Source: Rothia nasisuis
GTDB taxonomy: Bacteria; Actinomycetota; Actinomycetes; Actinomycetales; Micrococcaceae
Length of the DNA stretch: 64,000 nucleotides
Reading direction: 5' to 3'
Assembly (NCBI RefSeq): GCF_928381405.1
Contig: NZ_CAKMSB010000001.1
Span: forward strand, 124,001 to 188,000
In this document: positions 34,775 through 45,117 of the stretch, piece after piece
Position numbering within the stretch: position 1 is the stretch's first letter
How the letters are laid out: every line of letters begins with the position of its first letter
Made by a program: the position numbers and the translations under genes
Notes under the pieces: model-generated
Databases searched by the model: none
The model's input: only the letters and a program-made list of their open reading frames with translations
What the model was told of the DNA's origin: nothing

Positions 34775-36052
34775 ATGGTGGAGCCGCCTGTAGAAAGGGC
34801 AGGTTCTAGCTGCCTGCCGTTGGGAATCGATGTGCCCGCCGGGGTGAGCATTCCAGATGTTGTGCTGTTGAATGAGCCAGCTGGGGGTACACCCAGCGTC
34901 ATCACCACCGAGCGCGGACTACGCCGCGTTGCTGATGTGCTGGCCTCCCAGAACGGGCCTGTTGCAGTCGACACCGAACGTGCCTCGGGTATTCGTTACG
35001 GCCAGCGAGCCTTTTTGGTGCAGCTTAAACGCGGAGAGTCAGGGGTAGTTCTGATTGATCCCGAGGCTTTTGACGACTTGAGTCTGATTAACCGAGCGCT
35101 GGCCGGTGCCGAGTGGGTCTTACACGCTGCTACCCAAGATCTTCCCTGCCTGGCTGACCTTGGCATGTACCCTGACGCTCTTTTCGATACGGAGTTAGGC
35201 GGCCGGTTAGCTGGTTTTGAGCGTGTTGGTCTGGGCTTTATGGTGGAGAACCTGTTGGGCTACCGTCTAGCCAAGGAGCATTCTGCGGTGGACTGGTCGC
35301 ACCGCCCCCTGCCCACTGACTGGCTTAATTACGCTGCTCTTGACGTCGATATTCTGCTTGATCTGCGCGATGCTGTTGAAGAGGAGCTACGCACCCAGGG
35401 CAAGCTTGAGTATGCCCTTGAAGAGTTTCGGTTCGTGGCTGAGCACCCCGAGCGTGAGGAGAAACCCGATCCCTGGCGCAAGACCAAGGGTATCCGTGAC
35501 CTGAAAACCCGCCGCCAGCTCACCACCTTACGTAATCTCTGGTACGAGCGCGACCACCTGGCTAGGGCTAAGGATGTTGCCCCCAAGCGTCTGCTGCCAG
35601 ACTCCGCTTTGATTACGGCTGCCCGTCTCATGCCTCGTTCTGTGCCCGCTGTGCTACAGATTCCCGGCTTCCAGACCCGGGCGCTTAAGCGTGAAGCGCC
35701 TCGCTGGGTTCGGGCTGTCGCCGAGGCAAAGAGGGCAGAAGAGCTCGTCCCTTTCACTACTCCGGCATCCGGCCCTCCCCCGATTAAGGCCTGGGAGGCC
35801 AAGCGGCCAGAGTCAGCCAGGCTCATTGCCGTTGCCAAGCCCCTCATTTTTGAAATTGGTGAGGAGCTGGGCATGCCCCAGGAGAACGTGCTGGCCCCCG
35901 ATATACTGCGCCGCCTGTGCTGGGAGCCACCCGCAGGTTCCTCTGAAGGTGAGGTTAGGGTTGCCCTGCTTGAACTTGGTGCCCGAAACTGGCAGATTGA
36001 ACGTGTGTCACACCGTCTCGCCGCTGTTTTAGAGCAGGTGCGCGGTGGCTGA
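34775..36052 (+). CDS. rnd: Ribonuclease D
   Basis: The 425-residue protein starts at ATG 34775 with GGGAGGAG upstream; an open extension to 34622 lacks support. The DEDD exonuclease motifs are AVDTERASGIRYGQRAFLVQ, HAATQDLPCLADLG and YAALDVDILLDL. An HRDC domain follows (about 215-295, RRQLTTLRNLWYERDHLARA) and a second HRDC-like region closes the protein. It trims tRNA and other RNA 3' ends. A probable -10 (CATAAT, about 34691) and a GC-rich hairpin lie in the 196-base leader. Confidence 0.92.
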   Translation: MVEPPVERAGSSCLPLGIDVPAGVSIPDVVLLNEPAGGTPSVITTERGLRRVADVLASQNGPVAVDTERASGIRYGQRAFLVQLKRGESGVVLIDPEAFDDLSLINRALAGAEWVLHAATQDLPCLADLGMYPDALFDTELGGRLAGFERVGLGFMVENLLGYRLAKEHSAVDWSHRPLPTDWLNYAALDVDILLDLRDAVEEELRTQGKLEYALEEFRFVAEHPEREEKPDPWRKTKGIRDLKTRRQLTTLRNLWYERDHLARAKDVAPKRLLPDSALITAARLMPRSVPAVLQIPGFQTRALKREAPRWVRAVAEAKRAEELVPFTTPASGPPPIKAWEAKRPESARLIAVAKPLIFEIGEELGMPQENVLAPDILRRLCWEPPAGSSEGEVRVALLELGARNWQIERVSHRLAAVLEQVRGG

Positions 36053-36090
36053 TATTTTCTACCGTTATCACTGATAAGGACGTGAAGAGT

Positions 36091-36630
36091 ATGTGCACCA
36101 GGTGTGGTTGCCAGAAGCAAGCCAAGGACGCCCCCGCGCCGGCCTATGCTGAGAGGCTGGCGGCTACGGAGTCGATAGACCACCCAGGGAGCGCCTCTGG
36201 TGCTATGAGCCGGCGGCGGGCCGTTGCCGGTACCGCTGGCCTGGGTGCCGGTGCGGTTCTGTTGGCCGCCTGTGGTTCGAGTGACTCTGGCTCGTCCTCG
36301 CAAACTCTGACCGAGAACGACGGCCGCCCCGCACAGCCCACCGATATGGCTGCGGCGGCCGATGTGCCCGTGGGCGGTGTTATCCAAGCAAATAAGGACG
36401 GGGTAACCGCCATGATCACCCAGCCGGTAGAGGGCACCTTCCACGCGTTTTCGTCGGTTTGCACCCACCAGGGGTGCCAGCTGAACGCTCAGAAAGAACA
36501 GACTATATCCTGCCCCTGCCACGCTTCGGTCTTTTCTTTGGAGGACGGTTCGGTGCAGGGAGGGCCCGCTGAAACACCGCTCCCCGAGTTCACTGTTGAG
36601 GTGAAAGACGGGCGCATTTGGGTGTCTTAA
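36091..36630 (+). CDS. Rieske [2Fe-2S] protein with an internal Tat lipoprotein-like signal
   Basis: The Rieske centre is CTHQGC and CPCHAS near the C-terminus. A twin-arginine-like signal with lipobox (SRRRAVAGTAGLGAGAVLL, then AACG) begins about 40 residues after ATG 36091. Either the Cys-containing leader (CTRCGCQ) is real, or translation starts at the internal ATG just before SRRR (about 36205), which has no strong ribosome site. It is probably an exported, lipid-anchored electron carrier. No cytochrome bc partner is adjacent. Confidence 0.82.
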   Translation: MCTRCGCQKQAKDAPAPAYAERLAATESIDHPGSASGAMSRRRAVAGTAGLGAGAVLLAACGSSDSGSSSQTLTENDGRPAQPTDMAAAADVPVGGVIQANKDGVTAMITQPVEGTFHAFSSVCTHQGCQLNAQKEQTISCPCHASVFSLEDGSVQGGPAETPLPEFTVEVKDGRIWVS

Positions 36631-36677
36631 GTGTAGCGGTAGCAGCGGCCAGAGAGCGTATGCCCTTGCCCTAATTT

Positions 36678-38654
36678 TTAGTGCGCGTGCTTGGGCTTTT
36701 CGCCTGCGGTGCGGGCGAAAGGCACCATATTTCCTGCGAGTTGAGCCAAAATGTCCGCACTGATTTTTTCGGGGGTAAGGCCGACCTCTTCGAGAATTTC
36801 GTTGCGCTCGGCGTGCTTGATGAATTCTGCCGGTAGGCCGAGTTCATTGAGGGCTGTATCAATGCCAGCGGCACGCATTTCTTGGCGGATGCGAGAGCCA
36901 ACACCGCCCGAGCGTACGCCGTCTTCGAGGGAGACCACAATGCGGTGTTGCCCTGATAGGTCAATGACGGAGCCGGGTACAGGCATGACCCAGCGAGGGT
37001 CAATGACGGTCACAGAAACCCCCCGGTCGTGGAGCAGGTTAGCGGTGTCGAGGGCGAGTCGGGCGAAGGCTCCTACACCGATGAGCAGGACGTCCCGCTG
37101 ACCGGTTTCGGTGTGGGGCTGGCCCAGGCGGGTGAGGACGTCCACCCCGTCAGCAAGGCGTTCTTCAGCTGGGATATCGGGGCCCACGGAGCCTTTAGGG
37201 TAGCGCACAACGGTGGGTGCATCGTCGATAGCGACGGCTTCACGGAGTTCTTCCCGCAGTGTAATAGCGTCGCGGGGTGCTGCCATGTGTAGGCCAGGGA
37301 TGAACTGGAGCAGAGCTAAATCCCACATGCCGTGGTGAGAGGCACCGTCGGGGCCGGTAATACCTGAACGGTCAAGCACGATAGTCACACCGGCCCTGTG
37401 GAGGGCTACATCCATCAGGAGCTGGTCGAAGCCGCGGTTGAGGAAGGTGGCGTAGAGGGCAATGACGGGGTGCTGGCCGCCGTAGGCCAGGCCCGCACTC
37501 ATAGCGATGGCGTGCTGTTCTGCGATACCGACGTCAATGACGCGGCCGGGGTGGGCCGCCGCCATGGGTTTGAGGCCAACGGGGATAAGCATGGCACCGG
37601 TAACGCCCACGATGTCGTCGCGCTCATCGGCGATATCTTTAATTTCTTGGGCAAAGACACTGGTCCAGGATTTGCCGGATGCCTTGGCGAGCGCTTCACC
37701 GGTGTCGGGGTCAATGACGCCGACGGCGTGAAACATGTCGTCCTTGTTGCTGACAGCTGGTGCGTAGCCGTGACCTTTTTCGGTGATGGCGTGCACAATG
37801 ACGGGGCCGCCAAAGTTCTTAGCGGATTCGAGGGCTTTTTCAACAGCATCAAGGTCATGACCATCAATGGGGCCCACATACTTCATACCGAGATCTTCGA
37901 AGATCCCGCCTGGGACCATAACGTCTTTAATGCCTGCCTTCATGCCGTGCAGTCCACGGTAGATCATCTGCCCTAGGGAACCGCTGTTTTGCAGTGTGGT
38001 CCGGGCGGCAGCGAGGGTGCGTTCGTAGCGGGAGTCCAGGCGCATCTGGTCAACCCTGTTTTGCAGTTCGTGCTGTAGGGCGGCCAGGTGGTTGGCGAAG
38101 CCGCCGATGGTGGGTGCATAGGAGCGGCCGTTGTCGTTGACCACAATGACGACCTTGCGGTTTTTGTCGGCTGCGATGTTGTTGACGGCTTCCCAGGCCA
38201 TACCTCCGGTGAGCGCCCCGTCACCGATAAGGGCCACAGTGTAGCGGTCGATTTGGCCGGTGAGCTGGTAGGCGCGAGAGATGCCGTCTGCCCAAGAGAG
38301 AGACGAGGACGCATGGGATGACTCGACGATGTCGTGCTCAGATTCTGCGCGTTCGGGGTACCCCGCTATACCGCCCTTCTGGCGCAGGGTTTCTAGATTC
38401 TGACGGCCGGTGACCAGCTTGTGCACGTAGGACTGATGGCCAGTGTCAAAAACGATGGAGTCGTGGGGGGATGTAAAGACGCGGTGAATACCGAGGGTTA
38501 GTTCCACAACGCCGAGGTTAGGGCCTAGATGGCCGCCGGTTTGCGAGACGGTGTGCACGAGATAATCACGAATCTCTGAAGCGAGCTCACCCATCTGCTC
38601 CTGGTTAAGACCTCGCAGATCGCCTGGCTCGTGAATGGTTTCGAGTAGTCCCAC
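36678..38654 (-). CDS. dxs: 1-deoxy-D-xylulose-5-phosphate synthase
   Basis: Dxs condenses pyruvate and glyceraldehyde 3-phosphate in the first step of the MEP isoprenoid pathway. The 658-residue protein has GGHLGPNLGVVELT, the thiamine diphosphate motif IGDGALTGGMAWEAVNN...NDN, GPIDGHD, and the transketolase domain with VDVGIAEQHAIAMSAG and LDRSGITGPDGASHHGMWD. Confidence 0.97.
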   Translation of the reverse strand: MGLLETIHEPGDLRGLNQEQMGELASEIRDYLVHTVSQTGGHLGPNLGVVELTLGIHRVFTSPHDSIVFDTGHQSYVHKLVTGRQNLETLRQKGGIAGYPERAESEHDIVESSHASSSLSWADGISRAYQLTGQIDRYTVALIGDGALTGGMAWEAVNNIAADKNRKVVIVVNDNGRSYAPTIGGFANHLAALQHELQNRVDQMRLDSRYERTLAAARTTLQNSGSLGQMIYRGLHGMKAGIKDVMVPGGIFEDLGMKYVGPIDGHDLDAVEKALESAKNFGGPVIVHAITEKGHGYAPAVSNKDDMFHAVGVIDPDTGEALAKASGKSWTSVFAQEIKDIADERDDIVGVTGAMLIPVGLKPMAAAHPGRVIDVGIAEQHAIAMSAGLAYGGQHPVIALYATFLNRGFDQLLMDVALHRAGVTIVLDRSGITGPDGASHHGMWDLALLQFIPGLHMAAPRDAITLREELREAVAIDDAPTVVRYPKGSVGPDIPAEERLADGVDVLTRLGQPHTETGQRDVLLIGVGAFARLALDTANLLHDRGVSVTVIDPRWVMPVPGSVIDLSGQHRIVVSLEDGVRSGGVGSRIRQEMRAAGIDTALNELGLPAEFIKHAERNEILEEVGLTPEKISADILAQLAGNMVPFARTAGEKPKHAH

Positions 38655-38984
38655 AGTGTCTTCCTCTCAACCGAGCCCCGATGCCCCTCCCCGGCGTCCT
38701 TGTAACGGGCTGAGGTCAGCGTGAACTCGGTCAGCATCTTTTGTGTTGCAGTTAAGTAACTTTACCTGGTTGCTAGATCAGAAGCGATTCACAGAGCGAG
38801 AAGCGATGCTACCCTTCTGTTTCGGTTAGGTTTCCTGGTGTGTGGCTACTTCCAAATGTATATTCAAGGGTTTAGTATCGTTGTTCAACAGCTCACACTG
38901 TGCACCAACACACAACAGGGGTGGCGGGTGTAGCTCATCATTACTCGGCCGGCCCGTACCGGCCCCGCACGATTGGAAGTTCTT
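38655..38984. other. Gene-free divergent region between dxs and the alanine symporter
   Basis: 330 bases without a convincing gene hold the promoters of the two divergent genes. Close to the symporter start is a small GC-rich hairpin (GGCCGG-CCCGTA-CCGGCC, 38947-38964). I see no known riboswitch. Confidence 0.6.
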
Positions 38985-40517
38985 ATGACCGAAGTCATCG
39001 AATGGGCGAACAAAATTATTTGGTCGCCCGTTTTGGTCTATCTCTGCCTGCTAGTGGGTATCTACTTCACTATTCGTACCCGTCTGCTTCAGATTCGTCA
39101 GATTCCCACCATGATTCGCGCGACTTTCAAGGGCGAGTCATCTAAGGACGGTGTCTCCTCCTTCCAGGCCCTGGCCATGTCACTCGCTGGTCGCGTGGGC
39201 ACCGGTAACATCGCAGGTGTTGCTACCGCAATCGCCTTCGGTGGCCCTGGCGCAGTTTTCTGGATGTGGACTGTAGCCTTCCTAGGCTCGTCTACCTCCT
39301 TCATTGAGTCCACCCTGGGCCAGATTTATAAGGAACGCGATAAGGTGACCGGCGAGTACCGCGGCGGCCCGGCCTACTACTTTGAAAAGGCCTACCGCCA
39401 CACCAAGTACTCCGGGCTTTTCAAGGTCTACGCCTCCATCTTTGCTTTTGCTACCGTACTCGCCTGTGGCTTCTTCCTGCCCGGCGTTCAGGCTAACGGT
39501 ATTGCAACCTCTATGCAGGGGGCTTTCCCAGCGGTACACCCCTGGATGACCGCTACCGGTGTCACCATCCTGCTGGCCTTCATCGTCGTTGGTGGCGTCA
39601 AGCGTATCGCTACCTTTGCCTCTGTAGTAGTTCCTTTCATGGCCATCATCTACATTGTGCTGGCCATGATCGTTGCCTTCATCAACATCAACATGCTCGG
39701 TGATGTTATCAACCTGATCTTCTCATCAGCTTTCGGTCTGCACGCTACCTTCGGCGCTATCATCGGTACCGCCGTTGAGTGGGGTGTCAAGCGCGGCATC
39801 TACTCCAACGAAGCAGGCCAGGGCACCGGCCCTCACGCTGCGGCAGCTGCTGAGGTTAAGCACCCCGCCGCCCAGGGCTTTGTGCAGGCTATGGCTGTTT
39901 ACATCGACACCCTCTTCGTCTGCTCCGCTACCGCCTTCTTGATTCTTTCAACCGGCATGTACCGCGTCTACGAGGGCGGGTCAGCCGATACCCCCGTACT
40001 GGCAGAGGGCTCCGGCAATCTAGCTGAGGGTGTCACTGTTGGCCCGGCTTTTGCCCAGTCAGCTTTCGATACTTTCATCCCCGGTGCTGGCCCTATCTTC
40101 ATCGCTGTATCACTCGGTTTCTTCGCCTTCACCACTATCGTGGCCTACTACTACATGGCAGAGACCAACCTGCGCTACCTGACCCGTAATCTGAAAAATA
40201 AGGCTGTAGGCAACGTCCTGCTGCGCCTGCTTCAGCTGCTCATTCTGGTTGCTACCGTCCTTGGCTGTGTCAACACCGCAGGTGCCGCCTGGGCTCTGGG
40301 CGACATCGGTGTGGGTCTGATGGCCTGGCTGAATATCGTGGGTATTCTGGTCATCCAGAAGCCTGCCTTACAGGTTCTGCGCGACTTCGAGCAGCAGAAG
40401 AAGCAGGGGCTGGATCCCATGTTTGATCCGCGCCCCCTAGGCATTAAGAACGCTGACTTCTGGGAGACCTACTACGACATCAAGACCGGTGCTATCCCGG
40501 TTCAAGACGCCAAGTAA
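38985..40517 (+). CDS. Sodium:alanine/glycine symporter (AGCS family)
   Basis: The protein is 510 residues from ATG 38985 with GGAAG upstream. AGCS landmarks include ALAMSLAGRVGTGNIAGVAT near the N-terminus, GGPAYYFEK, GVKRGIYSNEAGQGTGPHAA and VAYYYMAETNLRYL, with about 11 membrane segments. It takes up alanine or glycine with Na+. Confidence 0.93.
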   Translation: MTEVIEWANKIIWSPVLVYLCLLVGIYFTIRTRLLQIRQIPTMIRATFKGESSKDGVSSFQALAMSLAGRVGTGNIAGVATAIAFGGPGAVFWMWTVAFLGSSTSFIESTLGQIYKERDKVTGEYRGGPAYYFEKAYRHTKYSGLFKVYASIFAFATVLACGFFLPGVQANGIATSMQGAFPAVHPWMTATGVTILLAFIVVGGVKRIATFASVVVPFMAIIYIVLAMIVAFININMLGDVINLIFSSAFGLHATFGAIIGTAVEWGVKRGIYSNEAGQGTGPHAAAAAEVKHPAAQGFVQAMAVYIDTLFVCSATAFLILSTGMYRVYEGGSADTPVLAEGSGNLAEGVTVGPAFAQSAFDTFIPGAGPIFIAVSLGFFAFTTIVAYYYMAETNLRYLTRNLKNKAVGNVLLRLLQLLILVATVLGCVNTAGAAWALGDIGVGLMAWLNIVGILVIQKPALQVLRDFEQQKKQGLDPMFDPRPLGIKNADFWETYYDIKTGAIPVQDAK

Positions 40518-40596
40518 GACGCCCTCAGATTTAGCTTCGCATGCGCCCTGCACAGTCTAGATTGTGTAGGGCGCTCGTGCGTGTAGGGTAGGGAGC

Positions 40597-41232
40597 ATGA
40601 GCACTCTTCACCCCTCACCCCTGGGCGGCCAGCGCCCCACCCGGGAGCAGCTTCAAAACTTTGTCAATGGAACCCTTGACGACAGGCTTCCTGAGGCTGG
40701 CACTCCTTTACGCCTGCTGATTGTGGGCATCAATCCCGGGCTCTGGACGTCCGCCGTCAACGCCCCTTTCGCTTTTCCCGGCAACCGCTTCTGGCCTTCT
40801 CTTGATCGTGCCGGGATAGTCACTCCCAGGGTGGACGCCTCACGCGGCTTGAGCGATGAAGTTGAGGAACAGCTGGCCCGCCTGGGCATCGGTATTACCA
40901 ATCTGGTAGGCCGGGCAACTGCACGGGCTGACGAGCTCACGACCCAGGAGCTGCAGGACTCCCTCCCACGGCTGGTTGGCCTCACCCACACTTACCGCCC
41001 TCAGGCTGTAGCGATTGCTGGCATTACAGCCTATCGGGCAGCATTCGGCGATAGGAAGGCTAAGCTGGGGCGACAAGACAGCTCCCAGGTCGAGGGGTGG
41101 AACCCGGCTAGTCAGCTCTGGGTAGTGCCTCAGCCCAGCGGTTTGAATGCGCACGAAAATATTGATTCTCTGGCAGATAAGTGGCGGCAGGTCTGGGACT
41201 CCACGCAGCCGCGACTCCAAGTACTCTCTTAA
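40597..41232 (+). CDS. mug: G:T/U mismatch-specific DNA glycosylase
   Basis: The 211-residue member of the uracil-DNA glycosylase superfamily, family 2, has motif LLIVGINPGLWTSAVNAPFA (G-I-N-P-G) and the C-terminal WVVPQPSGLNAH (N-P-S-G-L-N-like, with Q for N). It removes uracil or ethenocytosine opposite G. A strong terminator follows, shared with convergent acnA. Confidence 0.9.
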   Translation: MSTLHPSPLGGQRPTREQLQNFVNGTLDDRLPEAGTPLRLLIVGINPGLWTSAVNAPFAFPGNRFWPSLDRAGIVTPRVDASRGLSDEVEEQLARLGIGITNLVGRATARADELTTQELQDSLPRLVGLTHTYRPQAVAIAGITAYRAAFGDRKAKLGRQDSSQVEGWNPASQLWVVPQPSGLNAHENIDSLADKWRQVWDSTQPRLQVLS

Positions 41233-41235
41233 AAC

Positions 41236-41267
41236 CTGTGGCCCCCACTCGACAGTGGGGGCCACAG
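41236..41267. terminator. Bidirectional hairpin terminator between mug and acnA
   Basis: A perfect 14-bp GC-rich stem (CTGTGGCCCCCACT with AGTGGGGGCCACAG) has a 4-base loop between two convergent genes. Confidence 0.8.
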
Positions 41268-41295
41268 ACCGTGGACCTGTGAACGCTCTTAGAGC

Positions 41296-43980
41296 TTAGG
41301 AGCCGCGGACCAGGTTACGCAGTACGTACTGCAGGATGCCGCCGTTGCGGTAGTAGTCGGCTTCACCGGGGGTATCGATGCGAACTATTGCGTCAAACTC
41401 GGTGACCTTGCCGTCTTCTGCGGTGGCGGTGACCTTGAGGGTCTTGGGGGTGGTGCCTTCGTTCAGTTCGGTCAGACCGGTGATATCGAAGGTTTCGGTA
41501 CCGGTCAGGCCGAGTGATTCGTGGGATTCACCGGCGGGGAACTGCAGGGGTACAACACCCATACCGATCAGGTTTGAACGGTGGATACGCTCGAAGGACT
41601 CTGCGATAACTGCCTTGACGCCCAGCAGGGTGGTGCCCTTAGCAGCCCAGTCACGAGATGAACCGGTGCCGTATTCCTTACCGCCCAGAACAACCAGCGG
41701 AATGCCTGCAGCCTGGTAGTTCATGGAGGCATCGTAGACGGTGGACTGTTCGCCGCCCTGAGTGAAGTCGCGGGTGAAGCCGCCTTCAACGCCGTCCAGA
41801 AGCTGGTTCTTGATGCGGATGTTGGCGAAGGTACCGCGAATCATGACCTCGTGGTTACCACGGCGGGAGCCGTAGGAGTTGAAGTCCTTGCGTTCAACAC
41901 CGTTTTCGATCAGGTACTTACCTGCGGGGGTGTCTGACTTGAAGGAACCAGCCGGTGAGATGTGGTCGGTGGTGACCGAGTCGCCCAGCTTGAGTAGCAC
42001 GCGGGCACCCTTGATGTCCTCAACGGGGCTGGTTTCCATGGTCATACCCTCGAAGTAGGGGGGCTTACGCACATAGGTGGAGGCTTCGTCCCACTCGAAG
42101 GTGGAGCCGGTGGGGGTCTCCAGGGCCTGCCAGCGCTCGTCACCGTCGAAGATGGTGCCGTATTCCTTGGTGTACATCTCGGTATCAACAGATTCGTCAA
42201 TAATCTTCTGGACTTCCTCGGGGTCGGGCCAGATGTCCTTGAGATAGACCTCGTTGCCGTCAGCGTCGGTGCCCAGGGCGTCCTTCTCGAAGTCGAAGTC
42301 CATGGTACCGGCCAGGGCGTAGGCGATGACAAGCGGCGGAGAAGCCAGGTAGTTCATCTTAACGTCCGGGGAGATACGGCCTTCGAAGTTACGATTACCC
42401 GAGAGAACCGCAGTGACGGAGAGGTCTTCGCTCTGGATAGCCTCTGAAATTTCAGGCTCTAGGGGGCCGGAGTTACCGATGCAGGTGGCGCAACCGTAGC
42501 CAACAACGTAGAAGCCCAGCTTCTCCAGGTCGGGCAGCAGGCCTGCCTTCTCGTAGTAGTCGGTGACGACCTTTGAGCCGGGGGCGATGGAGGTCTTGAC
42601 CCAGGGCTTGGCAGTCAGGCCCTTGGCGGCGGCGTTGCGGGCAAGCACACCTGCGGCCATCATGACGGAGGGGTTAGAGGTGTTGGTGCAGGAGGTAATC
42701 GAGGCGATAGACACCGCACCGTTCTTGAGTTCGAACTCGCGGCCGTCTGCCATGGAAACCTGGGCTGACTTGTCGGTCTCGCCGTCCTTGGCGTAGTTCT
42801 TGATGTCTGATTCGAACTGGCTCTTGGACTCTGAGAGCAGGATGCGGTCCTGGGGTCGCTTGGGGCCTGCAATAGAGGGGACCACGGTGGAGAGGTCCAG
42901 TTCCAGGTACTCGGAGTACTCGACGTCGACGGAGGGATCGTGCCAGAGGCCCTGTTCCTTGGTGTAGGCCTCAACCAGAGCGACCTGCTCTTCGCTACGG
43001 CCGGTCAGGCGCAGGTATTCGAGAGTCTTCTCGTCGATGGGAAACATGGCGGCGGTGGAGCCGAATTCGGGGCTCATGTTACCGATGGTTGCACGGTTGG
43101 CCAGGGGCACCTGGCCTACGCCTTCACCGTAGAATTCAACGAACTTGCCGACCACGCCGTGTTCGCGCAGCATTTCGGTGATGGTGAGGACGACGTCGGT
43201 TGCGGTTGCGCCGGAGGGGATGGAGCCGGTGAGCTTGAAGCCGACCACGCGGGGAATGAGCATGGAGACGGGCTGGCCGAGCATGGCTGCTTCGGCTTCG
43301 ATACCGCCAACGCCCCAGCCGAGCACACCCAGGCCGTTGACCATGGTGGTGTGGGAGTCGGTGCCTACGACGGTGTCGGGGTAGGCGCGCAGTACGCCGC
43401 CGATTTCGCGGGCCATAATGGTGCGGGCCAGGTATTCAATGTTGACCTGGTGCACGATGCCCATGCCGGGGGGAACGACCTTGAAGTCGTCGAAGGCGGT
43501 CTGGCCCCAGCGCAGGAACTTGTAGCGTTCGCCGTTGCGCTGGTATTCGATGTCCATGTTGCGGGTGATAGCGTCGGCGGTGCCGAAGGTATCAATCTGT
43601 ACGGAGTGGTCGATGACCAGTTCGGCAGGTGCCAGGGGGTTAATCTTTGAGGGGTCGCCGCCAAGTTCTTTCACGGCTTCGCGCATGGTGGCGAGGTCGA
43701 CGACGCAGGGTACGCCGGTGAAGTCCTGCATGATGACGCGGGCGGGGGTGAACTGGATTTCGGTGTCGGGCTCTGCGGTGGGATCCCAGTTGGCGAGGGC
43801 CTTGATGTGGCCTTCGGTGATGTTGGCGCCATCTTCGGTGCGCAGTAGGTTCTCAAGGAGGACCTTAAGTGAGTAGGGCAGCTTCTGCGAGCCTTCTACT
43901 GCCTTGAGACGGAAAATTTCGTAGTCGGTTCCGTTGACGTTGAGTACGCCCTTTGATCCGAAACTGTCCACAGTGCTCAT
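41296..43980 (-). CDS. acnA: Aconitate hydratase A
   Basis: Aconitase interconverts citrate and isocitrate in the TCA cycle. The protein is 894 residues from ATG 43980 with AGAGGAG upstream. The Fe-S ligands lie in [17 protein letters not shown] and [12 protein letters not shown], and the C-terminal swivel domain has [20 protein letters not shown] and [14 protein letters not shown]. The roughly 290 bases upstream hold no gene. Confidence 0.97.
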   Translation of the reverse strand: MSTVDSFGSKGVLNVNGTDYEIFRLKAVEGSQKLPYSLKVLLENLLRTEDGANITEGHIKALANWDPTAEPDTEIQFTPARVIMQDFTGVPCVVDLATMREAVKELGGDPSKINPLAPAELVIDHSVQIDTFGTADAITRNMDIEYQRNGERYKFLRWGQTAFDDFKVVPPGMGIVHQVNIEYLARTIMAREIGGVLRAYPDTVVGTDSHTTMVNGLGVLGWGVGGIEAEAAMLGQPVSMLIPRVVGFKLTGSIPSGATATDVVLTITEMLREHGVVGKFVEFYGEGVGQVPLANRATIGNMSPEFGSTAAMFPIDEKTLEYLRLTGRSEEQVALVEAYTKEQGLWHDPSVDVEYSEYLELDLSTVVPSIAGPKRPQDRILLSESKSQFESDIKNYAKDGETDKSAQVSMADGREFELKNGAVSIASITSCTNTSNPSVMMAAGVLARNAAAKGLTAKPWVKTSIAPGSKVVTDYYEKAGLLPDLEKLGFYVVGYGCATCIGNSGPLEPEISEAIQSEDLSVTAVLSGNRNFEGRISPDVKMNYLASPPLVIAYALAGTMDFDFEKDALGTDADGNEVYLKDIWPDPEEVQKIIDESVDTEMYTKEYGTIFDGDERWQALETPTGSTFEWDEASTYVRKPPYFEGMTMETSPVEDIKGARVLLKLGDSVTTDHISPAGSFKSDTPAGKYLIENGVERKDFNSYGSRRGNHEVMIRGTFANIRIKNQLLDGVEGGFTRDFTQGGEQSTVYDASMNYQAAGIPLVVLGGKEYGTGSSRDWAAKGTTLLGVKAVIAESFERIHRSNLIGMGVVPLQFPAGESHESLGLTGTETFDITGLTELNEGTTPKTLKVTATAEDGKVTEFDAIVRIDTPGEADYYRNGGILQYVLRNLVRGS

Positions 43981-44273
43981 GTGTGGGACTCCTCTCGACA
44001 CTGTTTAGCATATTGGCTCGCGCGCTTCGGCCGTTTCGCCGCCGCTACTGTGCGGGCGGGGTGTGATTGTGGGTAAGACGGCGGGCACGAGCTCACTGTT
44101 CCCTAGTGTACCCGGTATCACGTTGTTCACATATTTTGAAGACGGTTCGTAAGCAAATGTTTCGCTGTCATGCTTTGAGGCTGGGACGCTACGGCTCGGT
44201 GAGGCGCAGAATCTCAAGTTCGGCAAGGAAAATGTGCCGTTAATATATTGCGCTCTCGTGCCAGAATAGGGGC

Positions 44274-45035
44274 ATGATGGTTTCTCCTGGACACCTGCAC
44301 AGGGCACACCCTAGGCCTGTAACCGCCACACTCAATGTAGCCTTTCGGTGGCTTCTGATCGGTAGTGCTGCGGTTTTTGCGCTGGTCACCTCGGTAGCAA
44401 TAACACTCCCCCACCCGACCTCAGTTCAGCTTGCGTCGATAATCAACTGGGCAGCAGTGCTTTCTTTCCTCGCAGGTTCCATTTCCCTACTGGGAGTGGG
44501 CATCACCGAGATTTTTCGCAGTTCACCCGCTGAAGCGAAAACCAGCAGGTCGCCAGAAAAGCCGACCCCGGGCGTCCGCCTGCCTCTTGCCTTTTGCGGG
44601 CTGGGGCTGGTGTTAGCTACCTACTACGGTTTACATGTCTTTTGGTGGAACCCCCTAGCAACAGCCCCAGGCTACACCCTCAGCGAGATGTACAGCCTGA
44701 TGAAGGAGACCAACCAGTTTAGCCTCCCTGTCGTGATTGTGTGGGGCTTTATCGTTGCGCTTCTTTTAGCAGCTCTACCGAATGTGCACGAGTGGTTACG
44801 GGGCATGGTCTCTTACAGCACCACGCGAGCTATCGGCTTCTGTTCTCTTGCAATAGCCGCCACCTGCTTTCTACTCTTTATGGGCTGGGGCTGGCATATG
44901 GGTATGGGTCTGGCTGATACATTTATGACCAGCGGTGCTGACCACTCACCCACAGCTGTTCCATTCGGTGTGGCCGTCCTAGCTCTCGGGGCGATGGGCA
45001 TCTTCGGGCTCTTTGTGCCTGCTCGCGCCCGGTAG
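44274..45035 (+). CDS. Integral membrane protein of unknown function
   Basis: The 253-residue protein has about six hydrophobic segments (WLLIGSAAVFALVTSVAITL; WAAVLSFLAGSISLLGVGI; LPLAFCGLGLVLATYYGLHV; LPVVIVWGFIVALLLAALP; FCSLAIAATCFLLFMGWGW; a last one at 230-248). The fifth is rich in Trp, Gly, His and Met. No family is recognised. It precedes parC by 82 bases in the same direction but is probably not functionally related. Confidence 0.6.
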   Translation: MMVSPGHLHRAHPRPVTATLNVAFRWLLIGSAAVFALVTSVAITLPHPTSVQLASIINWAAVLSFLAGSISLLGVGITEIFRSSPAEAKTSRSPEKPTPGVRLPLAFCGLGLVLATYYGLHVFWWNPLATAPGYTLSEMYSLMKETNQFSLPVVIVWGFIVALLLAALPNVHEWLRGMVSYSTTRAIGFCSLAIAATCFLLFMGWGWHMGMGLADTFMTSGADHSPTAVPFGVAVLALGAMGIFGLFVPARAR

Positions 45036-45117
45036 CCCCTCGCCCCAATCTGCCAGAGACCCCCTAGACGCGGTAGAATAAACGAACCTATGTTCGAATC
45101 CCCAGGAAGAGGTCTCG